Assembly (NCBI GenBank): GCA_005223185.1
Contig: NJBN01000006.1
Span: 62,001 to 126,000 of the forward strand
Origin: a candidate division LCP-89 bacterium B3_LCP
GTDB taxonomy: Bacteria; Electryoneota; B3-LCP
Direction of reading: 5' to 3'
Length of the DNA: 64,000 nucleotides
The notes under the pieces are model-generated. The model did not search any database and was not told where the DNA came from. It was given only the letters and a program-made list of their open reading frames with translations. This document shows positions 35,317-45,256 of this stretch, in pieces; position 1 is the first letter of the stretch, and every line of letters begins with the position of its first letter. The position numbers and the translations under genes are program-made.

Positions 35317-36381
35317 TCATCTATTCTTCCCCCTCTTCTTCATCTCCGAATGTATGAACCGTCCGAAAGCTTTGTCCTTCTTGCGTTTTTCAGTATAGGA
35401 CATTTCGTAGAATTCCGATTCTTTCTTCAACTTCAGGTAATTATGATAACTCTCTTTCTCCAGCTCCCCGTCTTCCACAGCCTTCAAAACCGCGCATCCC
35501 GGTTCATTCGTATGACCGCAATCGTCGAACCTGCATTTTGCGGAGCGCCTTTTGATCTCTGCGAAACAGTCGTCTATCCTTCCATCTACGCTCATTATTC
35601 CCAATTCGCGCATCCCTGGTGTATCAATCAGCATAGCGCCATTTCCCAGTGTAATAAGCTGTCGGCGAACGGTGGTGTGCTTCCCTTTACCGGTTTCACC
35701 TACGGGTTTGGTTTTATATTCGGGACGACCGAGCAGGGTATTTATCAGCGTGGTCTTCCCCACTCCCGAAGACCCGATGAGACAATGGGTTTTACCTGCT
35801 TTCAGGACGCGCCTGATTTGGTCGGTTCCGTCTCCGCTTATGTTGCTGAGAGGGATGATCTTGGAGCTTATCCCTGCGTTCCACACTTGCGAGATCATTT
35901 GTTCAAGTATATCGATCTTGATCATATCCGTCTTCGTCAGAATTATCATCGGTTCAATATTGCCTTCTTTTACCATCACCAGGTAGCGTTCCATCCTGCG
36001 CACGTTGAAGTTGTCATCGCATGACTGAACGATGAATGCGATATCTATGTTAGAAGCTATCATCTGAAATTCGATATCTTTACCTGGGGATTTCCGGCGA
36101 AGAAAGGATTTTCGCGGTATGATTTTATGAATAAAGGCAAAATCTTCCGAATCAAAGTCCTGTGTGAGAATCCAATCCCCGACACAAGGGAGTTCTTCAG
36201 ACGATTCAGCAGCATATGAAAATTTTCCCGTGAGTTGGGCTGGAATCTCTCCCTTCTCATTCGTCACCATGTACCTTCCGCGATCTACAGCAGTAACACG
36301 GGCTATCTTCATTTCCGGACGGAACAACTCCCGCGTGTGATTTTCGAACCAACCGTCAAATCCTAATTCTTTCAGGTTCAT
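35317..36381 (-). CDS. rsgA: Ribosome small-subunit-dependent GTPase RsgA
   Basis: Checks late 30S subunit assembly. The circularly permuted GTPase order is seen: an OB-fold N-domain (about 25-100), G4 LTKTD, G1 GSSGVGKTTL, then G3 DTPGMRELG. The C-terminal zinc domain has CRFDDCGHTNEPGC. 354 residues is normal length. It follows the methyltransferase gene by 24 bases and is probably the last gene of the polysaccharide operon. Confidence 0.95.
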   Translation of the reverse strand: MNLKELGFDGWFENHTRELFRPEMKIARVTAVDRGRYMVTNEKGEIPAQLTGKFSYAAESSEELPCVGDWILTQDFDSEDFAFIHKIIPRKSFLRRKSPGKDIEFQMIASNIDIAFIVQSCDDNFNVRRMERYLVMVKEGNIEPMIILTKTDMIKIDILEQMISQVWNAGISSKIIPLSNISGDGTDQIRRVLKAGKTHCLIGSSGVGKTTLINTLLGRPEYKTKPVGETGKGKHTTVRRQLITLGNGAMLIDTPGMRELGIMSVDGRIDDCFAEIKRRSAKCRFDDCGHTNEPGCAVLKAVEDGELEKESYHNYLKLKKESEFYEMSYTEKRKKDKAFGRFIHSEMKKRGKNR

Positions 36382-36405
36382 TAACCGATTCTCTATTATA
36401 CACTA

Positions 36406-37182
36406 TCATTCATTTGACACTGCGTTCAAAAGAATTCCTGCTGCAACCGCTAGATTAAGAGATTCTGTTTTCCCTCTTCCTCCCACTCGAACTGTTTCAG
36501 TACAAATCGAGAGAATGTCATCAGGTATGCCTTTAGTTTCGTGTCCCATTACCAGACCACGCAGTCCGCTTTGCGGCAGTTCCCCAGGAAGAAGCTGTCC
36601 TCCAGTAGTGGCAGCATAGAGTTTTCTACCTGACTTAGTCTCTCGTTTTATTATTGCCTTTGTATCGTTAGCTGATTCAACCTTGAGACGAAAAATAGAT
36701 CCGGCAGAAGCCCTGACTACTTTGGGAGCGAAAGGATCTGCAGAACCTTCCCCCAATATCACCCTTCCAATTCCAAACCAGTCTGCAGTACGCAGGATAG
36801 TCCCCAGGTTACCCGGATCCGATATGCAGGTGCAGATGACGATTATTTCGGGTTCTTCTTCTGAATTCACCCTTGATACCGGTTCCCTGTACCGGGCAAG
36901 CGCTATTGCACCCTGAGGTGTTTTCGTTTCCGATATTCTGCCCATATCGCTGTTGGAACAGAGGTAATAGGGAACGTCGGCAAGGTCAATCAGCTTTATT
37001 AATTCTTTCCCGGCATGGCTCTCTTCGACAAAAGAATGAGTGATCTGGACTTCTTCCAGGGGCCATCCTTCCCGCAGAGCTTCCTTAATCAGTTCCGGAC
37101 CCTCAACCAGGAATAAACCTCTTTCGTCTCTGCCGCCAGCTTTATGTAAGCTTCTGTACAGTTTTATACGGTTCTTTTCCAT
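36406..37182 (-). CDS. SpoU/TrmH family RNA 2'-O-methyltransferase
   Basis: 258-residue knotted (SPOUT) methyltransferase. Motif 1 is SDPGNLGTILRTADWFGI, motif 2 GLVMGHETKGIP, motif 3 ESLNLAVAAGILLNAV; an N-terminal substrate-binding domain precedes (FLVEGPELIKEAL). Target rRNA or tRNA position cannot be read. It lies between an EamA gene and rsgA, a pairing that suits ribosome work. Confidence 0.92.
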   Translation of the reverse strand: MEKNRIKLYRSLHKAGGRDERGLFLVEGPELIKEALREGWPLEEVQITHSFVEESHAGKELIKLIDLADVPYYLCSNSDMGRISETKTPQGAIALARYREPVSRVNSEEEPEIIVICTCISDPGNLGTILRTADWFGIGRVILGEGSADPFAPKVVRASAGSIFRLKVESANDTKAIIKRETKSGRKLYAATTGGQLLPGELPQSGLRGLVMGHETKGIPDDILSICTETVRVGGRGKTESLNLAVAAGILLNAVSNE

Positions 37183-37186
37183 AGGG

Positions 37187-38068
37187 TCAGGCTTTCTCCG
37201 TCCGAAAGGCGAAGGCTACAGCTATAATCAGCATCACAGCTCCTAAATAGAGAAATGAAGAAGGTTGCTCTTTAAATAGCAGCCAGGCCAGAAAGGTAGC
37301 TCCTATAGGTTCGACAGCTATGCTTATATTCACAGTGAACGCCTTCATGTAACGCAGAGCCCAATTATAGAGAGAATGTCCGATCAGTGTGGGAATCAGA
37401 GTCAGCATGAAGATCCAGAAATAAGCATTACTTGAAAGAGACAATAAGGGCGATTCAGCTATAATACAGAGGGGGAGCAGCGCCAGAGCCGCCACGCTAT
37501 AAATCAGCGTAATATAGGGTAGAATATGAATTTTACCCCGCACACTTCTACCAGCCAGCAGATAAAAGGCAGCCATCAGAGCTCCACTGAAAGCTAAAAA
37601 ATCACCCCAGAGATATTCTGAGCCCAGCTCAAGGTCTCCCCCACCCATTAAACCCGCTCCAAACAATGTAAATATTATAGCGTAAACCACAGATCGGTTT
37701 ATCCTCTCTTTTAAGAAAAAATGCGCCAGCACTGCCAGCATAACTGGTTGTGTAATTATCAAGAAAGCTGCTGAAGCTATGGTGGTCTTGGTAACTGCGG
37801 TCACCCACAAGAACATGTGAATGCCTAAGAAGAATCCTGCAGCGATTACCCTCCAGCGCTCACCCGGGGTTAATGCCCGCCATGCAGGGGGTACTTTTGT
37901 ACCGGCAATCGGCCAGAGGATCAATGATGCTAGAAACAAGCGGAGAAAAGCGATGGACAGCCCATCAGCCTGGGCGTAGCGAATGAAAATTGCCGGGAAG
38001 GATAGGGCAGTTACCGCAATAATCAATCCGATCTTCGGCGGAAATAGAGGATTGTTCATCTGATGCAA
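37187..38068 (-). CDS. EamA/DMT family transporter
   Basis: 293-residue inner-membrane protein with about ten helices in two EamA repeats (ALSFPAIFIRYAQADGLSIAFLRLF at the start of the first). It overlaps the glycosyltransferase gene by 13 bases. Substrate unknown; a different branch from the EamA protein at 30839-31732. Confidence 0.88.
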   Translation of the reverse strand: MHQMNNPLFPPKIGLIIAVTALSFPAIFIRYAQADGLSIAFLRLFLASLILWPIAGTKVPPAWRALTPGERWRVIAAGFFLGIHMFLWVTAVTKTTIASAAFLIITQPVMLAVLAHFFLKERINRSVVYAIIFTLFGAGLMGGGDLELGSEYLWGDFLAFSGALMAAFYLLAGRSVRGKIHILPYITLIYSVAALALLPLCIIAESPLLSLSSNAYFWIFMLTLIPTLIGHSLYNWALRYMKAFTVNISIAVEPIGATFLAWLLFKEQPSSFLYLGAVMLIIAVAFAFRTEKA

Positions 38069-39210
38069 TCTCTCATGACGTCAAGGTAACGAGGCACGAT
38101 TTTCGACCAGTCATGTTCTTCAGCCCAAATACGCCCCCGCTTCCCCAGCTTTCTACGAAGAGCTTCATCAGCATATAGTTTCTCTATTGCCGATGCGATA
38201 GCCGCCGGATCTTCCGGATCAACCAGGAATCCGGTTTCACCATCTTTTACAGCATCCGGAACGCCACCAGTGTTGCCCGCAATGACAGGAAGACCACAGG
38301 CGTTGGCTTCTAAGAAAACTATGCCGAAGCCTTCGCCCGGTTTCGACCGACAGTTGAGAATGAACAGGTCTGAAACTCGCAGAAGATCAGGAACATCAGA
38401 ATGTTCGAGGTGTCCCAAAAAGGCGACTTGCTCGGATACATGGTGCATTTTCACCAGCGACTTCAATTTATTTTCCTCGGGCCCTGAACCAGCTATCAGA
38501 TAGACCAAATTTGAGACGCGTTTTGTCAATTGAGCGAACGCTCTAATAACATTAGCGTGCCCCTTATGTGAATATAATGATGATACCGAACATATAACAA
38601 ACTTATCTCTTAGTTCGATCCCGGCACGCTTTGACCACTTTTCAAGGTCGCTAACTCCCATCGAGAACAAGTTTACATCTACTCCGTTGGGTACAATGGT
38701 TGGTGGGATCGCAGAAGGCGCTACTCGTTTAACCTGTTCTGCAATATAGCCGCTGACGCTGAAAATGGCTTGTGAGCCTTCAAGCGTCTTTCTGCCGATC
38801 CACCGTCCCAGTTTATTTTTTCCATTAGAATCGACTAACCTGTTGATATCGGATCCATGACTTCCTACCACATAGGGAATTCCATGTTTGCGAGCAGCAT
38901 TCTCTACGAAAATCCCGTAAGGATGAACCGAAGCTAAAAAGATAACGTCTGGCTTCCATTCTAATAGAATTTTAGCAAGTGGTTTTTTAATTGCTACTCT
39001 TCTCAATTTTCCTAATAGAGTATATTCTCTGGAATATATCACATCGAATTCGGAAGATCGCGGGGTAGGATCCGATCTATTAGTCAATACCTTTACGTCA
39101 GTCCCGTGGCACATGAAATTACGGCAGAGCTCCTGAGAAAACACAGATATTCCTCCCTGAACCGGAGGGAAATTATGGGTAACGAATAGCAGACGTTTTA
39201 TGTCAGACAT
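38056..39210 (-). CDS. GT4-family glycosyltransferase
   Basis: 384-residue retaining glycosyltransferase with GT-B fold. The N-domain begins LFVTHNFPPVQGGISVFSQEL with the glycine-rich acceptor loop; the C-domain holds VPNGVDVNLF and the nucleotide-sugar site EGFGIVFLEANACGLPVIAGNTGG. Sits one base after the flippase gene, so it likely adds a sugar to the polysaccharide made by this operon. Confidence 0.92.
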   Translation of the reverse strand: MSDIKRLLFVTHNFPPVQGGISVFSQELCRNFMCHGTDVKVLTNRSDPTPRSSEFDVIYSREYTLLGKLRRVAIKKPLAKILLEWKPDVIFLASVHPYGIFVENAARKHGIPYVVGSHGSDINRLVDSNGKNKLGRWIGRKTLEGSQAIFSVSGYIAEQVKRVAPSAIPPTIVPNGVDVNLFSMGVSDLEKWSKRAGIELRDKFVICSVSSLYSHKGHANVIRAFAQLTKRVSNLVYLIAGSGPEENKLKSLVKMHHVSEQVAFLGHLEHSDVPDLLRVSDLFILNCRSKPGEGFGIVFLEANACGLPVIAGNTGGVPDAVKDGETGFLVDPEDPAAIASAIEKLYADEALRRKLGKRGRIWAEEHDWSKIVPRYLDVMRDCIR

Positions 39211-39211
39211 G

Positions 39212-40798
39212 TCACTCAGCTCCCAAATCGGGCGGTCTATCTGAAATCGTACTCTTGCGTAACTTCTCTATGATGAATTCCAATGCGGGTACGCGCAATA
39301 AATGTAGAATTAGCAGGTAGATAAAAACAGCTATCGCAGATAACAACACCAATCCCAGTATTTGACTGAAGAAACTGTCAACCCAACGTTGGGTTTCTAC
39401 AAACTTCCAGATTCTACTGAGACCCCACCCTAATGATAGTGCCAGAAAAATCCCGATAAAGAGCATCTTGAGGTTCATAAAGGAAAGTCCTTGAGGAAGT
39501 TTGCGTGTGAATAATACGTACACCAACACCAAATTCAGAAGGTAGCCGATTGCCGTCGCCAGCGCTAATCCATGAATTCCCATCGGTCCAATCAGCATGA
39601 AATCAGCGATGATCATTACAATTACCGAAATGACGGTTGTGATAACCGGTGTGCGGGTGTTGCCCAACGCGTGGAAGCCGCGTATCATTACAACCAACAG
39701 AGCTTGGGCGAAAAAGGCAACAGTATAATAGACGACCAGACTGGCTGTGAGTTGCGATGCTTCCTCTGTGAAGGCTCCCCGTTCCAGTAGTATTTTCACC
39801 ATGGGGAGCGAAAAACATATTATCAGTGATCCGGCAATGGATAACATGAGAACCACGCTCTGTACAGCCATGGAAAAATTCCGAAAGAATTCACTTTTAT
39901 CCCGTCGAACTGCCAGCGAAGAGAACACCGGGAATATGACGGTACCAACGGTTCCAATCAAAAAGTCAGAGAACATCCGTACCAACCGGTAGGCATAACC
40001 CTGCGCGGAGAGTGCTCCTTCAGGCAGCCCGGATGCCAGCGCTCGATCAACGAAAAGCTGCACCTGTTCAAATGAAACTGCAATAAACAGCGGTATCAGA
40101 AGCGCACTATAACGGGATACTCCGGGATCATCCTTGCCACATTCAAGGCGCGTGGTATCACTTCTATGGGGAAGTAGAAAATACAAGACAATGACATAAG
40201 CCAAAAAACCTAAGGATATACCGGAAGCCAGTGAAACAATCCCTGCCCTGGAGGCAAAAATAACCAGGACTGCGATGGTTATGACATTTAACAATAAGGG
40301 TGCAAAAGCTATTGCAGTATAGCGAAAAAAGCAGGTGTGAAGTCCCACATAGTACCTGTGCAATATTATTCCAAACCCGCCCACGGCAAACCAACGCAGC
40401 ATCGTAGCCGAGAGATCCACTTTTTCAGCGCTGAAACCCGGTGCTACCAATGAAACCAAAGAGTGCGCCCAGATGAACACAGCGATGCAGATGAGAATGG
40501 TAAAGACGTTCAGTCTTGTAGTGATAACACGGATGGATCTTAAGGCAGCTTCCATCCCGTTTTCCTTCTTCTGTTGAAAATAGGTTGGGACTATGGGCGT
40601 ATGAAACTGTTCGGCGAAAAGCTGGCGCATCGAAGTAACAAACGTGAAGGAGAGGTTGAAGCAATCCATCCCTCTACCAGCACCGAAGAAGGAGGCAGCC
40701 AGCACTTCACGCCCTAAACCCAAAATACGACTTAGAATACGTCCCAAGAACAACAGAGCTGTGCCACGTAGAGCGGACTGAGGTTCAACAGATTTCAT
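39212..40798 (-). CDS. murJ: MurJ/MviN-type lipid-linked sugar flippase
   Basis: 528-residue inner-membrane protein with about 14 TM helices. The start ALRGTALLFLGRILSRILGLGREVLAASFFGAG and GFHALGNTRTPVITTVISVIVMI are typical of MurJ. It is one gene among polysaccharide genes (Wzy-like before, GT4 after), so it may act as a dedicated Wzx-like flippase rather than the housekeeping lipid II flippase. The stop overlaps nothing; the Wzy-like stop overlaps its ATG by one base. Confidence 0.9.
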   Translation of the reverse strand: MKSVEPQSALRGTALLFLGRILSRILGLGREVLAASFFGAGRGMDCFNLSFTFVTSMRQLFAEQFHTPIVPTYFQQKKENGMEAALRSIRVITTRLNVFTILICIAVFIWAHSLVSLVAPGFSAEKVDLSATMLRWFAVGGFGIILHRYYVGLHTCFFRYTAIAFAPLLLNVITIAVLVIFASRAGIVSLASGISLGFLAYVIVLYFLLPHRSDTTRLECGKDDPGVSRYSALLIPLFIAVSFEQVQLFVDRALASGLPEGALSAQGYAYRLVRMFSDFLIGTVGTVIFPVFSSLAVRRDKSEFFRNFSMAVQSVVLMLSIAGSLIICFSLPMVKILLERGAFTEEASQLTASLVVYYTVAFFAQALLVVMIRGFHALGNTRTPVITTVISVIVMIIADFMLIGPMGIHGLALATAIGYLLNLVLVYVLFTRKLPQGLSFMNLKMLFIGIFLALSLGWGLSRIWKFVETQRWVDSFFSQILGLVLLSAIAVFIYLLILHLLRVPALEFIIEKLRKSTISDRPPDLGAE

Positions 40799-42195
40799 TA
40801 TGAATCGGTAAGATATTGTGCACTCAATTGATCCTGAATGCCTAACAGAGTGATAAAGATGAGATTTTCGAACAGGTAACCATGAGGAATGGCGAAGTCA
40901 ACTTCAAAGATACTGCGTACAAATCCCGCTAACATAAGCGCACAAATCGCAGCAAGAACAGGGAAAGCAGAAGTATTGCGCAACCTTCTCCATAAAATGG
41001 CACTTCTGCGGAGAAAGAGGCAATACATGGATAACAGCAATAATGGACCTAAAATTCCCAGATCTACGCCTATCTGAAAGAGAGAGTTGTGAAAACCTAT
41101 TTGGTTGGCTATCTTAGATATGCCTCCTTCGGTAAAAGCCGAAAGAAAGAAGAAACGACTGGTAAATCCGCCAGGTCCTGTTCCAAGGATGGGATTCTCT
41201 GCTATCATCTGGCTGGCGATGTACCACAATTCTTCCCGCCCCGCCAAGCCTGATTCCGGGCGTATTATTGGTTCTGAAAAGAGAAGCACCGAAGGCAGAT
41301 AGAGTATCAATAAGACTGCTACGGCAATTCCACTCCACAGAAGTATCCGCCTGCTGACATGATGAGTCAGCATCAGGAATAGGACGCTTACTAAGATTGC
41401 CAACAGGGCGCTGCGTGACATATTTAACAGTGCAGTGCTCAGTAATAACACTAATGTTGGTATCATCCATAGCAGGTGGGTTTTCTTCTTATTATACTGT
41501 ATTAATACCAACAAGAGTGGAATCCCCATCATGGGATATAACGCCCATGAGTTGGCGTTAAAACCTTTAACAGCAGGTCGAAGACTGCTTATAAGCAATC
41601 CTGCCATCGAAAGAATGCCACGCATGGAATAGAGGTATATTACAGAGCATAGAATAGCACCTAAGATCAAGGTAATCAGTAAACGTTGGAGATTTTGATG
41701 TGATAATGCCTGAGTCAGCATCCAGTAAATAAATATAAGTGCAATACATTGAGTCAAGCTTGACATTGAAGCAGAAGAGATGTTTCCGCTTGCGATAACC
41801 GACAGAATAACGAGAAGCGCATAGAGAATAAGTGGCAGACTATAATGGGTTTTTACCTTTGCCCCGGTCCATCCTTCTGAACAAAATTGAATGAATGTGA
41901 TCATAAATAGACCGATCAACCACATCATTGTTACCGCTATTACAGAAATTCCCGAGAAGGCAGGCGCAACGACGAAGACAAACGGAAGAAGGAAAAAGTG
42001 GATCTCAAGCATATCAGGGCGAAACAGAATCAGAATAATCAAAACCGCCGCCGTTAACAAAAAACCGAACCCTAAATAGACGTTTATGTTGCATATAACC
42101 GCAATTAAAGTCGAAATCACGGTAACGATCAACGCGACAACGAAGAACAAGGTTTTTGTAGATTTTGTGTTTATCCCTGAAATTGTATCCGGCAT
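40798..42195 (-). CDS. O-antigen polymerase/ligase-like protein (Wzy/WaaL)
   Basis: 465-residue membrane protein with about 12 helices and the large periplasmic loop of the Wzy_C family, including NSWALYPMMGIPLLL and GLAGREELWYIASQMIAENPILGTGPGGF. Members join O-units or ligate polysaccharide to lipid; which one cannot be told. It lies between the chain-length regulator and the flippase. Confidence 0.87.
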   Translation of the reverse strand: MPDTISGINTKSTKTLFFVVALIVTVISTLIAVICNINVYLGFGFLLTAAVLIILILFRPDMLEIHFFLLPFVFVVAPAFSGISVIAVTMMWLIGLFMITFIQFCSEGWTGAKVKTHYSLPLILYALLVILSVIASGNISSASMSSLTQCIALIFIYWMLTQALSHQNLQRLLITLILGAILCSVIYLYSMRGILSMAGLLISSLRPAVKGFNANSWALYPMMGIPLLLVLIQYNKKKTHLLWMIPTLVLLLSTALLNMSRSALLAILVSVLFLMLTHHVSRRILLWSGIAVAVLLILYLPSVLLFSEPIIRPESGLAGREELWYIASQMIAENPILGTGPGGFTSRFFFLSAFTEGGISKIANQIGFHNSLFQIGVDLGILGPLLLLSMYCLFLRRSAILWRRLRNTSAFPVLAAICALMLAGFVRSIFEVDFAIPHGYLFENLIFITLLGIQDQLSAQYLTDS

Positions 42196-42212
42196 GAATT
42201 ATTTAAAGTGGG

Positions 42213-43460
42213 TTATTTTATACGCAATCCCAACAACCGCCTCAGCCAATTCAGATCAGCTTTTAATCGCTTCGTGGATTCCTCAATCCAGTGATAGTCT
42301 TCAGTACCTTTACTGCGCTCAACGTAGTCAACGAAGTACAACAACAACAGAACAATAAATATAGCACTGAAGGAAGCGATGACCATGAGGATGAGTCTTT
42401 TAGGTTTGTGTTTATAGATCGGCACTTTTCCCCAATCGACAACGCGCAAGGCTGGGGTGTCCTTCAGTTCCTGCATTTTTGCCTGTTCATACTGCTGCAT
42501 CAAAATAGTCTGGATGGAACTTAACGTCGATACGCGCCTCTGCAGGCGGCTGTAGCGCATCCTGATCTCCGGCGCTATACCCAAGGGCAGCATAAGCGTG
42601 GTATCTTCTGTTGGTTGCTGAAATTGCAGGAGTTGCTTCTCAAGTTCGTTTAATTCTAAATGTGCCTTGCGCAATTCTGGATGATCAGGTTGAAAGAGCT
42701 TTTCTAGTACTCGAACGGTTATGCGCGCTTCTACGATTTTCTCTTCCAAGGCGATCGCGGCAGCTACCGTTCCTTTAATCTGAGTTCCTAACTCTGCTAT
42801 CCCATACTGTTCCTGAAAACTACGCAGTGAATCTTCAATTTGAGCCAGTTCTTCCGTAGTCTGCTTGAGACTAATTTCGACATACTGTTTGCGCAATTCA
42901 GCACCACGCCTGCTGATTTCCGTGTAGATTTTATCCCACTCTCTGACGACCGTGTTTACCATTTCCGCGCAGAATTCCGGGTCTTTATCCAGAACAGACA
43001 CAGCCATAGCGATTATCGTCACAGCGCCGAAACTGGCTTCACTCTCAAGCTCAACCCGCAGATGATCCTCAAAAGCCAAATAAGCTCTCTCCATATCAGG
43101 TTGTTCATAATGTTCCATAAGGTCAATCCGGTTGTGCACTGAATCTTTCAACCCCCTACTGCGAAGCAGGGTGATGAGTCCGGATGCGGGCACTTCATTT
43201 CCGCCGAAGATGTCTATCGATACGCCTTCTAAGAACGCCAACGGCGAACGGTTCTCATAAGGTGGGAGAACCAGTGCTGTTGACCTAAACGTCTTGGGAA
43301 TTAACGATCCCACAATGAAGGTTAAAATCGCCGCGGCTAAAGGTATTCCAATTAGAATCCAGCGCCAGCGAATCCATAGTGATATGTGATCGGTCAATTT
43401 TTTGGGACTTTGAGCCATGAGAGAACCCCGATATTTGGGTAAAATTAAATCGCTTGCCAT
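42213..43460 (-). CDS. Wzz-like polysaccharide chain-length regulator
   Basis: About 415 residues. Two TM helices (about 32-55 and 370-390) flank a large periplasmic coiled-coil domain (VDKDPEFCAEMVNTVVREWDK region; KQTTEELAQIEDSLRSFQEQYG), the layout of Wzz/PCP proteins. The proline-rich segment KVPIYKHKPKRLILM precedes TM2, as in the family. No kinase domain is attached. ATG 43460 is chosen because AGGA stands seven bases upstream; the open frame continues to 43490, and ATG 43418 (MAQSPKKLT) is another option. Confidence 0.9.
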   Translation of the reverse strand: MASDLILPKYRGSLMAQSPKKLTDHISLWIRWRWILIGIPLAAAILTFIVGSLIPKTFRSTALVLPPYENRSPLAFLEGVSIDIFGGNEVPASGLITLLRSRGLKDSVHNRIDLMEHYEQPDMERAYLAFEDHLRVELESEASFGAVTIIAMAVSVLDKDPEFCAEMVNTVVREWDKIYTEISRRGAELRKQYVEISLKQTTEELAQIEDSLRSFQEQYGIAELGTQIKGTVAAAIALEEKIVEARITVRVLEKLFQPDHPELRKAHLELNELEKQLLQFQQPTEDTTLMLPLGIAPEIRMRYSRLQRRVSTLSSIQTILMQQYEQAKMQELKDTPALRVVDWGKVPIYKHKPKRLILMVIASFSAIFIVLLLLYFVDYVERSKGTEDYHWIEESTKRLKADLNWLRRLLGLRIK

Positions 43461-43521
43461 GCACCATCCTAAAAGAACAATTATTACCACTCACTTTTAT
43501 GCGGTGATGGCTGTAACTGTA

Positions 43522-43550
43522 ATTTTACTAATAATTTCTCTAAAAGTCAA
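43522..43550 (-). promoter_or_regulatory. Promoter of the polysaccharide operon
   Basis: Minus strand TTGACT (43545-43550), 17-bp spacer, TAAAAT (43522-43527), 61 bases before the Wzz-like ATG. Divergent from the rarA promoter. Confidence 0.65.
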
Positions 43551-43604
43551 CCTCTTTTACTACTGCAATGCCTTGAAATTTCCCGCCTTCGGCAAATATT
43601 CTGC

Positions 43605-43633
43605 TTGACTAACGTGTTTATAATTGGTAAATT
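43605..43633 (+). promoter_or_regulatory. Promoter of rarA
   Basis: TTGACT (43605-43610), 17-bp spacer, TAAATT (43628-43633), 30 bases before the rarA ATG. Confidence 0.65.
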
Positions 43634-43663
43634 TGCTTTATCACCGTAACGGAGCATAAAATT

Positions 43664-45016
43664 ATGGATCTTTTTGCCGACCCAAACCATATCACTGACA
43701 ACCCCAGACCGTTAGCCGAACGCATGCGCCCGCAAACCTTGAACCGAATATTGGGACAGCAGCATCTGCTGGGTGAGAACGGTACACTCACGCGTGCGTT
43801 ATCTGAAAAAATCCTGCCGTCAAGCATATTCTGGGGTCCACCGGGCACGGGTAAAACCACATGCGCCCGGCTTCTGGCGGAAGCTCTGGAAACTAACTTC
43901 CAGACGCTTTCTGCAGTAACTTCCGGTGTTAAGGAGCTGAAATTGATGTTAGCCCAAGCAAAACATCATCGCCAGAGCGGCGTTCAGACACTCCTCTTCA
44001 TCGATGAAATACATAGATATAATAAAGCCCAACAGGATGCACTCCTGCACGCTGTGGAAGATGGGACCGTCACCTTTGTGGGTGCGACCACCGAGAATCC
44101 TTCCTTTGAAGTAGTGGGACCGCTGCTTTCACGGTGTCTCGTCCTGCGCTTCGATCCTCTTTCAGCTACGGAACTTTCTCTGCTTCTGGATAGAGCGCTT
44201 TCGGAAGATGAAGAGCTTGGAGAGCTCCAGCTCACTTTGGAGGAAAGGGCTAAAGACCGGTTATGTGCACATTCTGGTGGTGATGCGAGGCGACTGTTAA
44301 ACGCACTGGAACTCGCCGGACACACAACCCATCCGGATAGTAACGGCGCCAGGACAATCAAACCGGAGGATGTGGATCAGGCTCTGGAAGGGCGCAGCTA
44401 TCTATACGACAAGCAGGGTGATGCTCACTACGACACCATATCCGCTTTCATCAAGAGCGTGCGTGCTTCTGATCCTGATGCTGCTGTCTATTATCTGGCG
44501 CGCATGCTGGAAGCGGGCGAAGATCCCAAGTTCATTGCCCGGCGGCTGGTGATACTGGCTTCAGAGGATATCGGCAACGCCTCGCCGATGGGTTTGGTTA
44601 TCGCTACATCAGCATTTGATGCCGTCCATCAGATAGGCATGCCAGAAGCTCGGATTGTCTTGTCTCAGGCTACGACATATCTGGCATCCTGCCCCAAGTC
44701 GAATGCCTCCTATATGGCGATAACTGAGGCGATGAACGATCTCAAGAAAATGGGACCACAGCCGGTGCCGTTGAAACTGCGCAATCCCGTTACTAAGCTG
44801 ATGAAAGATGAGAAGTACGGTGATGGTTACGAATATGCTCACGACCACGAAGGCGGCTTTTCCGGAATGGAATGCCTGCCGGATGCTCTGAAAGACCGCA
44901 TATACTACAAACCCACTGATCATGGACACGAGAAGGGGATCAAGGAGAGGCTGGAAGGTTGGTGGGAGAAGAGGAGGGGGAAGGATACCACCTCAGAATA
45001 TCCAAAGGACTCCTAA
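43664..45016 (+). CDS. rarA: Replication-associated recombination protein A (AAA+ ATPase)
   Basis: 450-residue DNA-repair ATPase (MgsA/WRNIP1 family) acting at stalled forks. It has the family start PLAERMRPQTLNRILGQQHLL, Walker A GPPGTGKTTC, Walker B LFIDEIHRYNKAQQDA, sensor 1 VGATTENPSF, Arg-rich GDARRLLNALE, and the C-terminal RarA domain (DPDAAVYYLARMLEAGEDPKFIARRL). The last codons and stop lie inside an intergenic-type repeat (45001-45062). Single-gene unit with its own promoter. Confidence 0.96.
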   Translation: MDLFADPNHITDNPRPLAERMRPQTLNRILGQQHLLGENGTLTRALSEKILPSSIFWGPPGTGKTTCARLLAEALETNFQTLSAVTSGVKELKLMLAQAKHHRQSGVQTLLFIDEIHRYNKAQQDALLHAVEDGTVTFVGATTENPSFEVVGPLLSRCLVLRFDPLSATELSLLLDRALSEDEELGELQLTLEERAKDRLCAHSGGDARRLLNALELAGHTTHPDSNGARTIKPEDVDQALEGRSYLYDKQGDAHYDTISAFIKSVRASDPDAAVYYLARMLEAGEDPKFIARRLVILASEDIGNASPMGLVIATSAFDAVHQIGMPEARIVLSQATTYLASCPKSNASYMAITEAMNDLKKMGPQPVPLKLRNPVTKLMKDEKYGDGYEYAHDHEGGFSGMECLPDALKDRIYYKPTDHGHEKGIKERLEGWWEKRRGKDTTSEYPKDS

Positions 45017-45062
45017 GGAGAATTCTGAGGTTGAAACCAATCAAGATCACTGAAGTGATCGT
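45001..45062. repeat. Dispersed palindromic repeat overlapping the rarA 3' end
   Basis: Bases 45001-45032 match the reverse complement of 46506-46537 at about 25 of 32 positions (core AAGGACTCCT..GGAGAATTC). Bases 45043-45062, AAGATCACTGAAGTGATCGT, are identical to 46423-46442 and form a hairpin (GATCACT/AGTGATC). The first module supplies the codons for the final Lys-Asp-Ser and stop of RarA. Confidence 0.75.
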
Positions 45063-45177
45063 CTTGGAAAGAAACACGTTTCGTCTCATTTGCAGCGATC
45101 CAGAAACATACTACACTTATATCGCTACATCAGATCTTGGCTCCCTTTATAGAAAGTGTGATCTGACTTTCAAATTG

Positions 45178-45211
45178 TAAAAACAAACGGTCGACTGTAG
45201 GGAGTTGACCG
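45178..45211 (-). terminator. Terminator of the guanylate-kinase-like gene
   Basis: On the minus strand CGGTCAACT and AGTCGACCG pair (one G-T) around CCCTAC, followed by TTTGTTTTT. It lies 46 bases after the stop at 45257. Confidence 0.75.
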
Positions 45212-45256
45212 AATGTGTAAACTCTTCTTTCATAATAACCGTCATAACCTACCGTG

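Noticed and set aside
35350-36024. 224-residue plus-strand frame over rsgA
   Set aside because: Antisense shadow of a gene with complete GTPase motifs.
44959-45180. Plus-strand frame of 73 residues overlapping the end of rarA
   Set aside because: Overlaps rarA and the dispersed repeat; no start signal.
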